The translations under genes and the position numbers were made by a program. Source: Hofstenia miamia (Eukaryota > Xenacoelomorpha > Acoela > Hofsteniidae). From it: 45,618 nucleotides of DNA. Of this stretch, positions 10,861-21,599 are shown piece by piece. How positions within the stretch are numbered: position 1 is the stretch's first letter; each line of letters starts with the position of its first letter. The notes under the pieces were generated by a model that saw only the letters and a program-made list of their open reading frames with translations, did not search any database and was not told the origin of the DNA. The DNA is taken from the NCBI GenBank assembly GCA_900660155.1, contig CABFPE010000489.1, forward strand, positions 506,344 to 551,961, given 5' to 3'.

Positions 10861-11846
10861 AGTAATTTTGTATAGTTAATAAACGATCAAGGCAGTTTCC
10901 TGCATATAGTTAAAATATAAACATATACCGCAATTAAGGCCGAAATGTATACTCAACACAACATTAGCTGCACACGAATTAAAAAGGCTTCTACAAACTA
11001 GGGCAGCTCCTAACCTACATGTAGATAAAGATATAAATGACACCGTCTCTTATCAGTCTCTTAGTAGTCAATAATTGGATCTAAAATAATGTTACCAATT
11101 AATATCACAATCATTCCTATGGTGGCCTTTCGCCTTTCGAGTATTTGTTACTGCATGTCACATGAATGATTGGTAGAGAGCTAAGCAATAGAGAAAACAA
11201 TCCTACACTTAGCCGTAACCTAGTTGCATGGAGCAATCAAGGCATGAAATCCATCTAAGTTCCCTCGCACACAGCCCTCAATCACTGCACACAAAGCCTG
11301 CTTAGCTTCTCATTGTTTAATAAATAATTAAACCGATAAGAACAAGATTAAACCACTAAATGGTAAATTAGCCATCACTCTTACAGTGCTTCGTTTGTAT
11401 TTATATAAAAATCTAATAATAAATATGTTTACTGATCAAGCAAGTACCAGTCGCAATTCGAATTTTTATGTCCACGTAATCTTTCTTCTGCGTGAACCAG
11501 TTATTTAAGCTAAAATCAATGCGGAGCTTAATGTCCACTTAAATTTTGTCAAAATTGTTCAACCGATATTTGCTTTCACAGTTTTGGCAAATTGTTTAAA
11601 GCTAATTCTGATAAAATGATTAGAGTTTCTTGATTGAGTTTTATGATTGTTTTTTCTTCTGATTTTTGTTTGATTAAGTCCTTTTATCGGAGATTATGCT
11701 ACACTAATTTCTTATGTATGAATTTCAATTTTTTTCAAAAAATTTTTTTTGACCCACGCAAAGTGCCCTCTGCAATAGTATGTAGTGCCTGTATAGATAT
11801 TTTGTATCCATTGCTTTGTAGATATTTGAAATTTTGTAAAAAAGCC

Positions 11847-11883
<37 letters not shown>

Positions 11884-13040
11884 TTGATCAAATGGTAGCA
11901 TGTGATTTTTGACGTGCTTGGTGACTGTCACTAACAGGAACTCTGATAGCAAGACTTTGCTTCATTTGAATGTCTAATTTGTTCAAGACCCCCCATTCCA
12001 CGTTTTGTTACTTCCATTTATTGCATTTATAGTTTATATTCAAACGATAACATTAGCAAAGATTTCCTGATGCTTGTAATTAAATCTATTATGTGATATA
12101 CCATTTAGGATCTTGTGAACAAGTTTAAGAATACTATTTGAGGCAAGCAAAGAGTTTGCTACATATTGTGGCATAATTGGTGGAAAAAGGAAATAAGAGA
12201 AAACCAAAAAATATTTTTAGTAATTTGTTACATAATTAGTATCTGTTGACAAAATGCATTTGACAAATTGTATAGGACAAAAATTCTAAGATAATTAAAA
12301 TTAACATTTGACAAAAGAGCAGATGAATTACACATTAATAAATCATAATTATGAAAGACAACTACATGTTGTTTGCAAACTTCAATATAAATGTTTTGTA
12401 AGTGATTACTTGATTGATGTAATTAATTACTTTGGCTTAATTTTGCATTGTACAGGTTTGATTGATTAAGCGAAATGTCAAAGCACACGAGTAGTACTGA
12501 GGACCCCCAAAGTCAATTATTGGGCTTTATGTAGAACTACAACTTTCCATTTCAATCCTCTGTTCGTGCAGATGCCTTGTTTATGAAAGTGCACTTATAG
12601 GTTAAGTCTATGAATAGGAGTTTTACTAGTTATTAAGTTAGTTAATTGTGGATCTTCTTACTTCTTGGTTCTGTTAGCCGCATTGATTGTTCATATGTAT
12701 ATAGGATTCTGCACTTATTTATATGTAGGGTTATTTATATGTAAAGAAATTTAACAAGCTAATGCATTCCTGTTGTGAAAATCCATTTATTTAGAATGAT
12801 AACAAAGACAATCAGTGTACAATATTATCAAAGGTCAGCAACACTAGGGTCACTGCACTACACTACAACTACAATCACTGAAAGATTTCCATGAGTCACA
12901 ACTATTTGTGTAGTAACTGGTGATCGCTACAAGATGTTGAAACTTCACTGCATTATTCCACATTGGGTTTTTGCCATGGTATCCACTGCTATTGATCTAG
13001 AAGGATTGGCATTACTATATGATTACAATTCAGTTGTAAC
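10861..13040. other. No recognisable gene; (TA)n at 11851-11882
   Basis: AT-rich non-coding sequence. Open frames on both strands across 11634-11952 are built around a TA microsatellite and are not credible. Confidence 0.6.
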
Positions 13041-13855
13041 CAGGGCTTTCAAATCAAATTAAAATTTTCAAAGTTTTAAATCAAATTTTCAAATTTTTTA
13101 CAAAAATTCCAAATTTTCAAATCAAATTTTGTAAAATTCTAAAATTCAAATTTCAAATCAAACTTTGGCGCTTAAACCAAACCTTGATATTACAATTTTA
13201 GCAAAATTTACACATCATCATCATCATTATTCAGTTTCCCCAATACTATCTCATGGTAATTTTTTAAGTATATAATAAATTTAGAATAATTATTAATATT
13301 GCAATTCAAGGCCACTGACAGACATTATAATGGCTTTGTAAATTCAATAATTTAAATTAAATTCTCAGACTCATTCACTTAGCATGTTTGATAATTAAAG
13401 ATAACAGTGAAGACATTTTGCAAACTTTGTGACAATCATGTATGTTGCTCTGCTTTGATTAAAAGTCACAGGTATATTTACTAAAAATTATGCCTCCATG
13501 CAATACACAAACACAAAATCTTATTTTCTTTCTATACAAACAATGTACAATGTACGATTAATTTATGTTCTACTATATATACTCCATATTGCTACAAAAT
13601 ATAGTCAAAATCTGCATTCACTGGCTTTTAGCCTACCTTATTGCTACATGTATATTTAATTACATATTAGTCTAACAAATATGCTTTCTTTTGTATGTAA
13701 GAATTATTTATAAGAAATATCAGAGTTGAAATCAAATTTTTAAACTTACCAATTTCAAATCAAACCTTGAACTTAATGATATTCAAATTTTCAAATTAAA
13801 GTTTGAAAGGTATTCAAATTTCAAACTTCATTGTTTTCAAAATTTGAAAGCCCAG
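13041..13855. mobile_element. Foldback/MITE-like element built of CAAATTTT-type degenerate repeats
   Basis: The left edge reads CAGGGCTTTCAAAT and the right edge is its inverse, ATTTGAAAGCCCAG. Both arms (13041-13180 and 13720-13855) consist of degenerate TTTCAAATTTTCAAA units facing each other; the middle is ordinary AT-rich DNA. TTGTAACC on the left and TTGTAGCC on the right, near the edges, could be a worn 8-bp target duplication, as hAT elements make. No transposase. Confidence 0.6.
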
Positions 13856-13899
13856 TTTTTGTAGCCAGATAATAGTCTAAGTAATTAACTGTAATAATT

Positions 13900-14800
13900 C
13901 GAAAAGCAGAAAAAGTATTCGAGTCACACCGCAACAGAGAGAAAATTAACGACTAGAAAAGTGCAGATTCTACAATATTTCTGATTTCAAATTAAGCAAA
14001 CTTTACAAGTATCAATGAGAATTTGGAATTAATCCCCAACCATTGTTCCAACAATTAAGAAGCTTTATCTTAAGGTGTAGACGTTTATAGGCATTGCACA
14101 ATGATGATGAGAAAAAATATGATTTTTTTTATAAGTACAGAGATGTCATCTAAATTGATGAGACTAAATGTTCTTTGACAAGTCCTATAAATTGGCATTA
14201 TTATGTTTTTATTCCAAAGATAACCCTCTTGAAGTTTACCAATAAACCATCATTAACACATTCTTCTTTATGGACACTGTAACTGCTACTTCATGTATTG
14301 ATGTGATGGACAATTTTGTTTTTTCGGAAATTGATAAACAAAGAAGAGGCTGAAGATCAATATGATATTTGTGCTGCGCCTCTGAATTTTACGCTTAAAG
14401 TTTAAAATGAATGAAACTGAAATTCCCGGGAAAATGTATTGGGCCACCACAACGCAGTCCCGATCTCAGTAAAATGCATTATGGTGTTTGGACAATAATT
14501 AAACAGGAAGTATTTTGGCAGAAAAATTTTCAAATGTTGGAGATTTTATTACGAGAAACGTTCCAACCTCGAGAAACATCAAGTCACTATAAGTCTGTGA
14601 TTATCAATTCAATTATAAAATATTATGCACATTTCAGGATCAATTTACACTGAAAGTAGCTGAACACTATCATGTAATATCTGAAACACTTTAAAAAAAT
14701 GAGTATAAAACTCTTTAAGAATTCGTTATAACTTTATAAAATACATTAAATGGTATTTTGTAAACAAAATTATTGCAAAAACTTCCTGACCATGGTAATG
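13900..14800 (+). pseudogene. Tc1/mariner transposase remnant feeding into copy C
   Basis: Broken transposase-like sequence from about 14050 (KKLYLKV, similar to the matching part of the fragment at 4310-4030) leads to an open frame at 14411-14653 with KLKFPGK, QRSPDLSKMHYGVW and IIKQEVFW. The SPDL...VW block is the Tc1/mariner third-acid region. From 14449 on, the sequence is shared with copy A. More of the transposase survives here than in copy A, so copy C is closer to the original insertion. Confidence 0.65.
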
Positions 14801-14872
14801 ATTAAAGAATATATGGGTGATTGTGTTTTTATTTAAATTGGATCATTTTCAGGTCATAACCTACAGGTGAAC

Positions 14873-14956
14873 ATGGCCAAATGGAGTGGTGCTTTTGCTT
14901 GGGCTGAGGCACTGGTAAAAATGCGCAGATATTTCAAAGAGATTTTCCCTTACTAA
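14873..14956 (+). CDS. 27-codon ORF, partner of 3183-3266
   Basis: Starts MAKWSGAFAWAEAL and ends FKEIFPY, TAA. Preceded by TTTTCAG at 14847-14853, which could be a splice acceptor, and it contains CTG|GTAAAAAT as a possible donor. Only residue 2 differs from copy A. Confidence 0.3.
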   Translation: MAKWSGAFAWAEALVKMRRYFKEIFPY

Positions 14957-15210
14957 ATTGTCCACACAAATCAAACTAAGTACAGAAATGCAATGTATTT
15001 TATAAAGGATGTGTTGAAACATAATTTAAACTTTAGATCATATATTTTTCAAAATTCAACTTAAGATTTTCAAATTTCAATGTTACAGATTTCATAATTG
15101 GATTCTAATTTCTCTAAGCTTGATTTTTCAAACGGAAAATATTACAGAACTTTCTTATCGCAATGATCATAACAACCTAAAGTGAGTGTATAATAAATAT
15201 AAATTTCCTT

Positions 15211-15399
15211 TTGGTGAGTTCACACCTAAAGTCTTGCACCTACTCATCTGTCCGATATGGACAGAAACACAATTTTCTTTTAATTTGCAAAATTGATATT
15301 TTGATTGTAGCAGGTCATATTATCAGACTGAATGTTATCAAACGCATTACAATCTCGATTGTTCACGCTTCGATTGATTTAATTGATGATGGTAATTAA
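15211..15399 (+). other. Exon-like frame in copy C
   Basis: Contains the same acceptor (GATTGTAGCAG), stretch HIIRLNVIKRITISIVHASI and donor (GATGATG|GTAATT) as copy A at 2737-2952, although the upstream part has diverged. Preservation of both splice-like edges is notable but may only reflect recent duplication. Confidence 0.3.
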
Positions 15400-15734
15400 A
15401 CATTTGTAAGAAAAGACTTTACATTGATATTTATTTTTAAGCATCTTGGTTATTTCAATTTTTTATGCTAATTACATTTCATTCAAAGTATATACGTCGA
15501 AAAGATTTTATTGAAATGGTTAGCAATACTAAAAAGTTTGTATGTAAATATTACTAAATGAAATACAATTATGTAATGAGCAAATTTTAAACATTGATAA
15601 AATTTCTTTCATAATTTTCATAGAAATTGCTTTTGAATTCCAAATTAGTCTAAAGAAACCAGCACAGTATATAACTTTATATCAGGTTTTGATGCACTTA
15701 GCACAATGCACCCATCTGTAAGAATAAAGTTCGT

Positions 15735-15998
15735 TTGCTTAAATTTGTACACGGAGTCTGTTCTCCTTTTGGGGTTATGTTGGTAAACAGCATATACCGC
15801 CAACACAACACGTTCAACTTTCCAAGGTGTACCAAATCCGCTTTTACACAGCGTAGCCCCTTTTATTTTTTCAATGTGTACTTCCGATTTATTTTGAAAA
15901 AAATCCCAAGGCCCTTTTGTGAATTCATGAATGAAGTTGAATTCGATGCTACCGTTGTCAGAAAAATATTTTATTCGAATTTCCTAAATTTGTTTTAA
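15735..15998 (+). CDS. Unrecognised 87-aa frame, partner of 2145-2408
   Basis: Open frame matching the copy A frame, about ten substitutions in the first half and none in the second (KKIPRPFCEFMNEVEFDA onward). Product unknown. Confidence 0.25.
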   Translation: MLKFVHGVCSPFGVMLVNSIYRQHNTFNFPRCTKSAFTQRSPFYFFNVYFRFILKKIPRPFCEFMNEVEFDATVVRKIFYSNFLNLF

Positions 15999-16508
15999 TT
16001 ACTATATATCTAAAATAGCAAACTTAGAAAAAAGCTTTTTCTTGAAAATTGAAATTTAATTGATTGAGAAAGCAAATTAACTCAAATAAAATTCAATTTA
16101 GTGGACATCGGCCGATTTGAATATGATTGAAGTACCACGTCTATAGCATGAATACACAATTATTCTTTTCGCAAATATTCATATTTTGATCAACATTGGG
16201 TGCTGGACAACTGTCATTATTTAAATTTTGAAAGAGAGAATTTTGCTTAAAAAAGAGTAAATCTAATATTTTTATATAATGCGGCCCAAGGAATATTTTT
16301 TAGCAGAAAGTTTTATCATGAGTTTACATAAACCCATAAATGTGTTCATATCAAAGTCTTTTTTTCTTAACCGGCTTGAAAAAAATTGCTAGCTTAAGGT
16401 GAGACTATTAGAAATAGAGTTAAGAAGAACAGTTATTTGATTGGAAGAAATGCTCTGGTTTTCCAAATTCATACATTGAGCAGTTTATATATATATACAT
16501 ATATATAT

Positions 16509-16829
16509 NNNNNNNNNNNNNNNNNNNNNNNNNNNNNNNNNNNNNNNNNNNNNNNNNNNNNNNNNNNNNNNNNNNNNNNNNNNNNNNNNNNNNNNNNNNN
16601 NNNNNNNNNNNNNNNNNNNNNNNNNNNNNNNNNNNNNNNNNNNNNNNNNNNNNNNNNNNNNNNNNNNNNNNNNNNNNNNNNNNNNNNNNNNNNNNNNNNN
16701 NNNNNNNNNNNNNNNNNNNNNNNNNNNNNNNNNNNNNNNNNNNNNNNNNNNNNNNNNNNNNNNNNNNNNNNNNNNNNNNNNNNNNNNNNNNNNNNNNNNN
16801 NNNNNNNNNNNNNNNNNNNNNNNNNNNNN
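16509..16829. other. Assembly gap (321 N)
   Basis: The gap sits in a TA microsatellite at the end of copy C. The right side (GAGAAAATCGATATATAT) resembles the sequence just before the TA run at 4989, GAGAAAATATATAT, so the missing part probably resembles 4700-4990. Confidence 0.95.
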
Positions 16830-17022
16830 CACGAGAAAATCGATATATATATATATATATATTTAGATTTAGTTTTTTATTCAGGAGAAAATCAGCATGG
16901 GGAGGCTGGAGGCAGACAATAATATCAATTGTGGTGATCTTCTTATCTATCCTTATATAGTGATTGATGATCGTATTTATTGATAAAAAAATCTGCACTA
17001 TTAATTCCCTAAGTTCTGGGTT

Positions 17023-17229
17023 TTAACGTTGATTTTGGTTTAGTAGCCTTGCACAGAATGAAATGAATTGATTTCTTCTTCGTTCACTTCTAAATTTTTC
17101 GTAAATATATTTGCCTGACATAAGAAGTTTTTTCGGTATAATTGAGTGAAGGGGTTGAGTTGCGAGTGTTTTAGCTTGAATAAAATTCTTCACAGATACC
17201 TCTTCTCTTCTCACTTCAATGGTTGGCAA
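17023..17229 (-). pseudogene. LINE C-terminal fragment
   Basis: Open frame with IIPKKLLMSGKYIYEKFRSE and RRRNQFI, continuous with RRAVRIICTVKQLPTIEVRR just upstream after a shift. This is the thumb/C-terminal part of the LINE above, not a separate gene. Confidence 0.55.
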
Positions 17230-17589
17230 TTGTTTTACAGTGCAAATAATTCTAACTGCTCTTCTTGTATTCTTTTAAGAGATAGGGCTTGATTTTTTGT
17301 TAATCCAAGGAACTCTAGCATTGAGCCAATCAGAGTTCATCTTTAGAGCATTTTCCAATTAGACTACGAAAAATAAATAATTTTTAGTGCACTTCTTTAC
17401 TAGCGCGTTAATATGAAATGCCCAGCTTTGATACGCCGAAATATTTAGGCCCAATAGATTCATGTTTTTTTATTGTTTTTAAGTTTTCAATGATAAGGTT
17501 AAGCAACTCCTGATTCTTGAAACGTTTGCTACATACAATTTGCTTACTTTTGCTCTGATTTAGTAGACCATTTGATAATATTGTCACTC

Positions 17590-18780
17590 TCAGTCTTTGG
17601 GTTTACACCATATCTTATTGGCGTCACCCTTGTCAAATCGTCTGCGCATTTGAACATTTCAGATTCTAAGTTTTCCGATTGCAGGTTAGAAACATAGAGA
17701 GCAAAGGGCACTGGTCCCAAAAGTGATCCTTGCGGAATACTACTCGTCCCTTCTGTAGGGCTACTTCAGAGTGATCCCAATCTAACTTGAAAAACTCCTT
17801 TAGTTAAATAACTTTCTAACCATATGATTGCTCCAGATGGCCAATTTATCCTCGCCAGCTTTTGAAGCAGTAGGTGATGAGGAATTTTGTCGAAAGCTTT
17901 GGAAAAGTCAAATGATTGTATCAATACACCCTGCACTTTGTCCAGAAGCCTTGTTACTTTGTCGATTATCCTAATTAGAAGTAACGTTGCTGAAGAGAAC
18001 TTTTTATATGCCAATTGAGTTTTACCATTTGCCAAAGTGTCACTCAAGGAATTGATTATGGTCCTTTCCAAAAGCTTGGGAGGCAAGCATAACAGCGAGA
18101 TGGGCCCAAATTATTGCGATTTACTGACTGTAATTTTGGGAATAGTATGATATCTTCTATTTTACATCTGTCATGTACAGTTCTCTGCTCAATTGAGACA
18201 TTTATGATGCAGCATATGGGTTCAGCTAGTAAGTGTGCAACATATTTGAAGATTTTTGTAGAAATTTGATCACTGCCCATAGCCTTATTTCGACTTAAGC
18301 TATTCATGTAGGCAAACACCGGCTCTGATATAATAAAGGTAATCCAATTATCATCAATATAATCGCAAATGTAGTCTAACCTAAATGTGTACACAGAGGA
18401 GACTGTTTCCTGTATTTTATTTAATTCTTTCAAAATATCGTTACATTCATTAGAGATATGATGCCTTTTATTTTCTTTGATCTTATCAACCAAAGACCAC
18501 AAATTTTTTCCCCAATTCCTTCCGTGACTCTAATACCGTTTAGCGTTATTCATTTCACATTTAAGTTTTTCTTCTTAATCATTATACAAAGTCCAGTCCT
18601 TTTTATGAAGGCCTGATTCTTTCTAATTTCCACCATTTGCACGACCGGTGTAAACCATATAGGATCGGTTTCTTTTATTTCCTTTATATTATATGGAACC
18701 ACATGTAATACATAGTCTAGTACAGTATAAAAATAATTTACTTTGTCATTAACATATGTGATACATGGTTGTGAAATCAA
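17590..18780 (-). pseudogene. LINE reverse transcriptase region
   Basis: Domains in order on the minus strand: linker with WFTPVVQMVEIRKNQAF (about 18660); fingers with NKAMGSDQISTKIFKY (about 18270), matching the KAxGxDxI..kllK block; a frameshift near 18110 after which PISLLCLPPKLLERTI appears; motif A QSFDFSKAFDKIPHHL (17912-17889 core) with its Asp; an in-frame TGA at 17768-17766; motif B SIPQGSLLGPVPFALYVSNL (about 17735-17690); motif C FKCADDLT (ADD at 17645-17637). Catalytic Asp residues are kept, so inactivity is from frame damage, which suggests a fairly recent death. Confidence 0.8.
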
Positions 18781-18960
18781 TTGTTGACAATGCTAAAACA
18801 AAAAATTCCAAATTTGACTTCCTTATGTCATAAACTTTGTGAGGTAAACCTGGATGTTCGACTTTGCAAATAGGGTCAATATCAATAACTTTATGTTTTG
18901 ATTTTCCGAGAGATGGTAGAAGGCGCACATTAGAGTAACCATCCTCGATGTCTTCTTATA

Positions 18961-19254
18961 CTAAAACCAGATCGATAATTGATTTTGTCTGATAAGTCTC
19001 TTTATATCTCCAATTGTGAGATTTCTTACCTCGCTTTCATCAGAGAAGGCAGATATTTCCTTTGAGACATTATTATAACAGGTGATGCACATGGAACCAC
19101 CACTAGATGTATTTATAATTGTTGTGATTTTTTTGCATTTCGAGCACTGAGGACCAGGGTTTATTTCTACATTTCCTGATAGTATAAGAACATAAAATAA
19201 CCACCACCATATAATATTCCCTAAAAGTTTTACATCACTTTTACATGGCATCAT
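18961..19254 (-). pseudogene. LINE N-terminal frame with 2A-like peptide and CxxC motifs
   Basis: 97 codons from ATG. Residues 10-25 are strongly hydrophobic (LLGNIIWWWLFYVLIL) and lead straight into SGNVEINPGP at 26-35, with Q36 next. This fits the 2A consensus D(V/I)ExNPGP except Asn for Asp. 2A sequences make the ribosome skip the last Gly-Pro bond; they are known at the N-terminus of some CR1/L2-type LINEs, often behind a signal-like leader. CSKCKK and MCITCY then give two Cys pairs 23 or so residues apart, like a small zinc finger. The frame ends at a stop where the endonuclease deletion begins. Confidence 0.7.
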
Positions 19255-19349
19255 GCTATGATTGAGGGAACTTTTATTTCATAGTAATAAAAAACGATAT
19301 ATCTCTTTTAAAGAAAAAAAGTCGTGCTGTGGTGCTATGTGAATATAGG

Positions 19350-19350
19350 A

Positions 19351-19399
<49 letters not shown>

Positions 19400-19400
19400 A
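19350..19400. repeat. (AT)n(GT)n microsatellite
   Basis: AT run followed by a GT run, between the LINE 5' end and the signal-peptide exon. Confidence 0.95.
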
Positions 19401-19495
19401 TGTATGGATTGTAGTTTTCAGATCCAACAAACATATTTTATGTAACTAGTATAAATCTAATGTCTCATTCGGACATACAAACCAAAATTACATAC

Positions 19496-19618
19496 ATCTT
19501 TGGTTCCTGCATCTTGTTCGTCTGCGGTCCTTATAGATGTGAAATACTTAACAATTTCTGAAGTTTCAAATGCGAAAGCAAAGCATATTGTTATGAAAAG
19601 CGTAGTTACTAATGTCAT
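19496..19618 (-). CDS. Probable first coding exon of a secreted or membrane protein
   Basis: ATG at 19618 in context CAACAATG, directly behind AAAATTTTCAG, a good acceptor, so a 5' UTR intron is likely. 41 codons follow and end at GAT|GTATGT, a good donor (phase 0). Residues 1-16, MTLVTTLFITICFAFA, are a textbook signal peptide with cleavage likely after FAFA; the mature start is FETSEIVKYFTSIRTADEQD, acidic, with no Cys. A longer frame starts at a non-ATG codon (19648) and I rejected that start. Downstream exons should lie at lower coordinates but I could not find them; the LINE lies in between. Product unknown. Confidence 0.5.
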
Positions 19619-19649
19619 TGTTGCTGAAAATTTTTTGCGATTTGCCACG

Positions 19650-21590
19650 TGAATTTTTTAAGAACTTTCACATATATGATCACATAGGCACTCTAAATAC
19701 TAAATTCAACAGAAAAGTAGCTATTAAATTCTTAAAAGTAAACTATAAATCGGAAGTCAAAATAAAATAATGGATTCAAGCAATATATACTATCATACAT
19801 TTGATGTTATTTTCATGTTATTGAATTTGCGTTTTATATGCAGGGGAACTTTTCAAACATGAAAACATGATTTTAAACGCCCGCACTGCGTTCTATTTTT
19901 GGGTTTCAAATATCAATAAATTTTTAGAACGCCCCCGCTAATAACACTACGCATTAATTTTTAAGGGATATACTTCTCGTTTTGCATAATTTCTTAGCTC
20001 ACAAAGGCTAAAATATATATATTCATTTCGCTATTAAGCCCCTAAATGATTGTATTTAAAGTTTATTGTAGTGAAATTTTGAGTTTTTAGAGTAAGAAAA
20101 AGTGCTTAAGGCGATATACTAGACGCCCACATTGTAGCTGCTAGCGAATAATCCTTTAATTTCTGATTTAGATGATTTCACTTCTAAAAATCCCAAAATA
20201 TATTTTATTATATCATTAGTAATAGTCAGATATTACCCCTATTAAATAGAACATTTGAATTGTATAAGTAAACAAACATAAATATAGCAAAAAAAAAATT
20301 TATGAAAATATTTTGCGTTTAGAATTTCCTTTTGCAGGAAATTCTAGAAAAAATTGAAAATCAAATATTAAGCTTAAGTTGGTAACAGTTTTATCCAAAA
20401 TTTGATTCAGTATCTATTGGTTTTGGTACGAAATTCCTCATTGAATTGTAAATTTTTCGAAAAATTTAGAATTTAGAAAGTGAATGGGAATTTTTATTTA
20501 ATTTCATTTTATCATGAAAATTGAAAATTTATTTAGAAATATTTTTCATTCCGGATATTAGAAAAATCTATTGAATTGTCTAATTAATTTATGTTAATTA
20601 AATATATGGTTTAGCAAATATATTTCATCTAATAAGTCTGGCAGTGTGTTATTCCAAAAAATTCTCTAACAATGTATTTCTAATTGTAAATCATATTATT
20701 GCAGAGAACTGAGATTTCATATGTTAAGTGTTAATAATTTAAATTTTTTTAAGCTGAGAGTAATTGATTAATCATGTGAATTTACGCATAATTATACTGT
20801 GCTTCTAGAAAATAGAGAAAAATTCAGAATTCAATGGAAATCTGCACATGAGTAAACTTTAATCTCATTTGAAAATTGAGCGCTACTGATGTAGAAATAT
20901 TATGATTTAAGCCAAGCAATCTTAGAATTAGTTGAGGATTGGAGGTAAATCTCTTATTGTGGATTTTAATTTAATATCGCTACCATTTGGTATTATTTAA
21001 TATTAATTCAATGCCTTAAGACTCTTTTTAAAATATATTAATCTCTAGCTATTTGAAAAGCTTAAATGTCCTGTTGTTAAGCCTTTTAGTTATTGTTAAC
21101 GCCAATTGTTCTTCGCACTGTGCAATGAAAGCTTTTAAAATAAACATTTGCTTTGAGGACCTGTGTTCTGTACAATTCTAAATTTGTGTGGAATTTCTAA
21201 AAGTTGGATCTGGTCAAAACACAATTTTCAGTTTATTTTGTTATTCTTATTTATTTAATTAAATGAATAACATAATGACTGCCTAAGTGCCTGAACGTTT
21301 TTTCTGAGTGATGACTACTCTACAAGATTTGAAATACTGGGCTCAACTCACATGTGATTACGTGTACCGATATCTAAGAAACAGCTTGTGTGATTGAATT
21401 TTTACTAAATTTAATCTTTTTGCAGACATCTGCAGAGGTTTACCAAAGAAGTACTGACCGTTGTTCATAATTAAGTGTGACCCTACAAATTCCATTGATG
21501 AAATCCTAAATAAGGCATTTGAAGGCAAATTAAACAGCTAATCATTTTGAGAACAGTGCACCTAAATTCATATATAAAAAAAGCAATTTT
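19650..21590. other. No recognisable gene
   Basis: AT-rich sequence. The only structure I notice is three GC-rich motifs, AACGCCCGCACTGCGTTCT (about 19878), AGAACGCCCCCGC (about 19927) and AGACGCCCACATTG (about 20123), that look like repeated ends of a small element. Confidence 0.5.
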
Positions 21591-21599
21591 AAAGGAACA

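Larger units (their letters stand above)
14449..16508 (+). repeat. Inverted duplication, copy C (partner at 1592-3690)
   Basis: Reverse complement of copy A, starting in a Tc1/mariner tail and ending at the GAGCAGTTTATATA sequence and a TA run that passes into an assembly gap at 16509. Positions 16107-16490 are also shared, in the same orientation, with 4314-4690. Confidence 0.9.
16985..19260 (-). mobile_element. CR1/L2-like LINE, internally deleted, with 2A-like leader
   Basis: Runs on the minus strand. A leader with a 2A-like motif and a zinc-finger-like CxxC...CxxC segment (19254-18961) is joined to the last part of an endonuclease (LLPSLGKSKHKVIDID, about 18890), so most of the endonuclease is deleted at about 18960. 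The linker and RT follow (18780-17590), then a thumb/C-terminal region to about 16985 including RRAVRII, RRRNQFI and SFCARLL. Frameshifts and stops show it is dead. It lies between the signal-peptide exon at 19.5 kb and anything downstream of it. Confidence 0.85.

Noticed and set aside
16420..16998. Long open frames over the gap at 16.5-16.8 kb
   Set aside because: They are runs of N translated as X with TA-repeat Tyr-Ile on either side.
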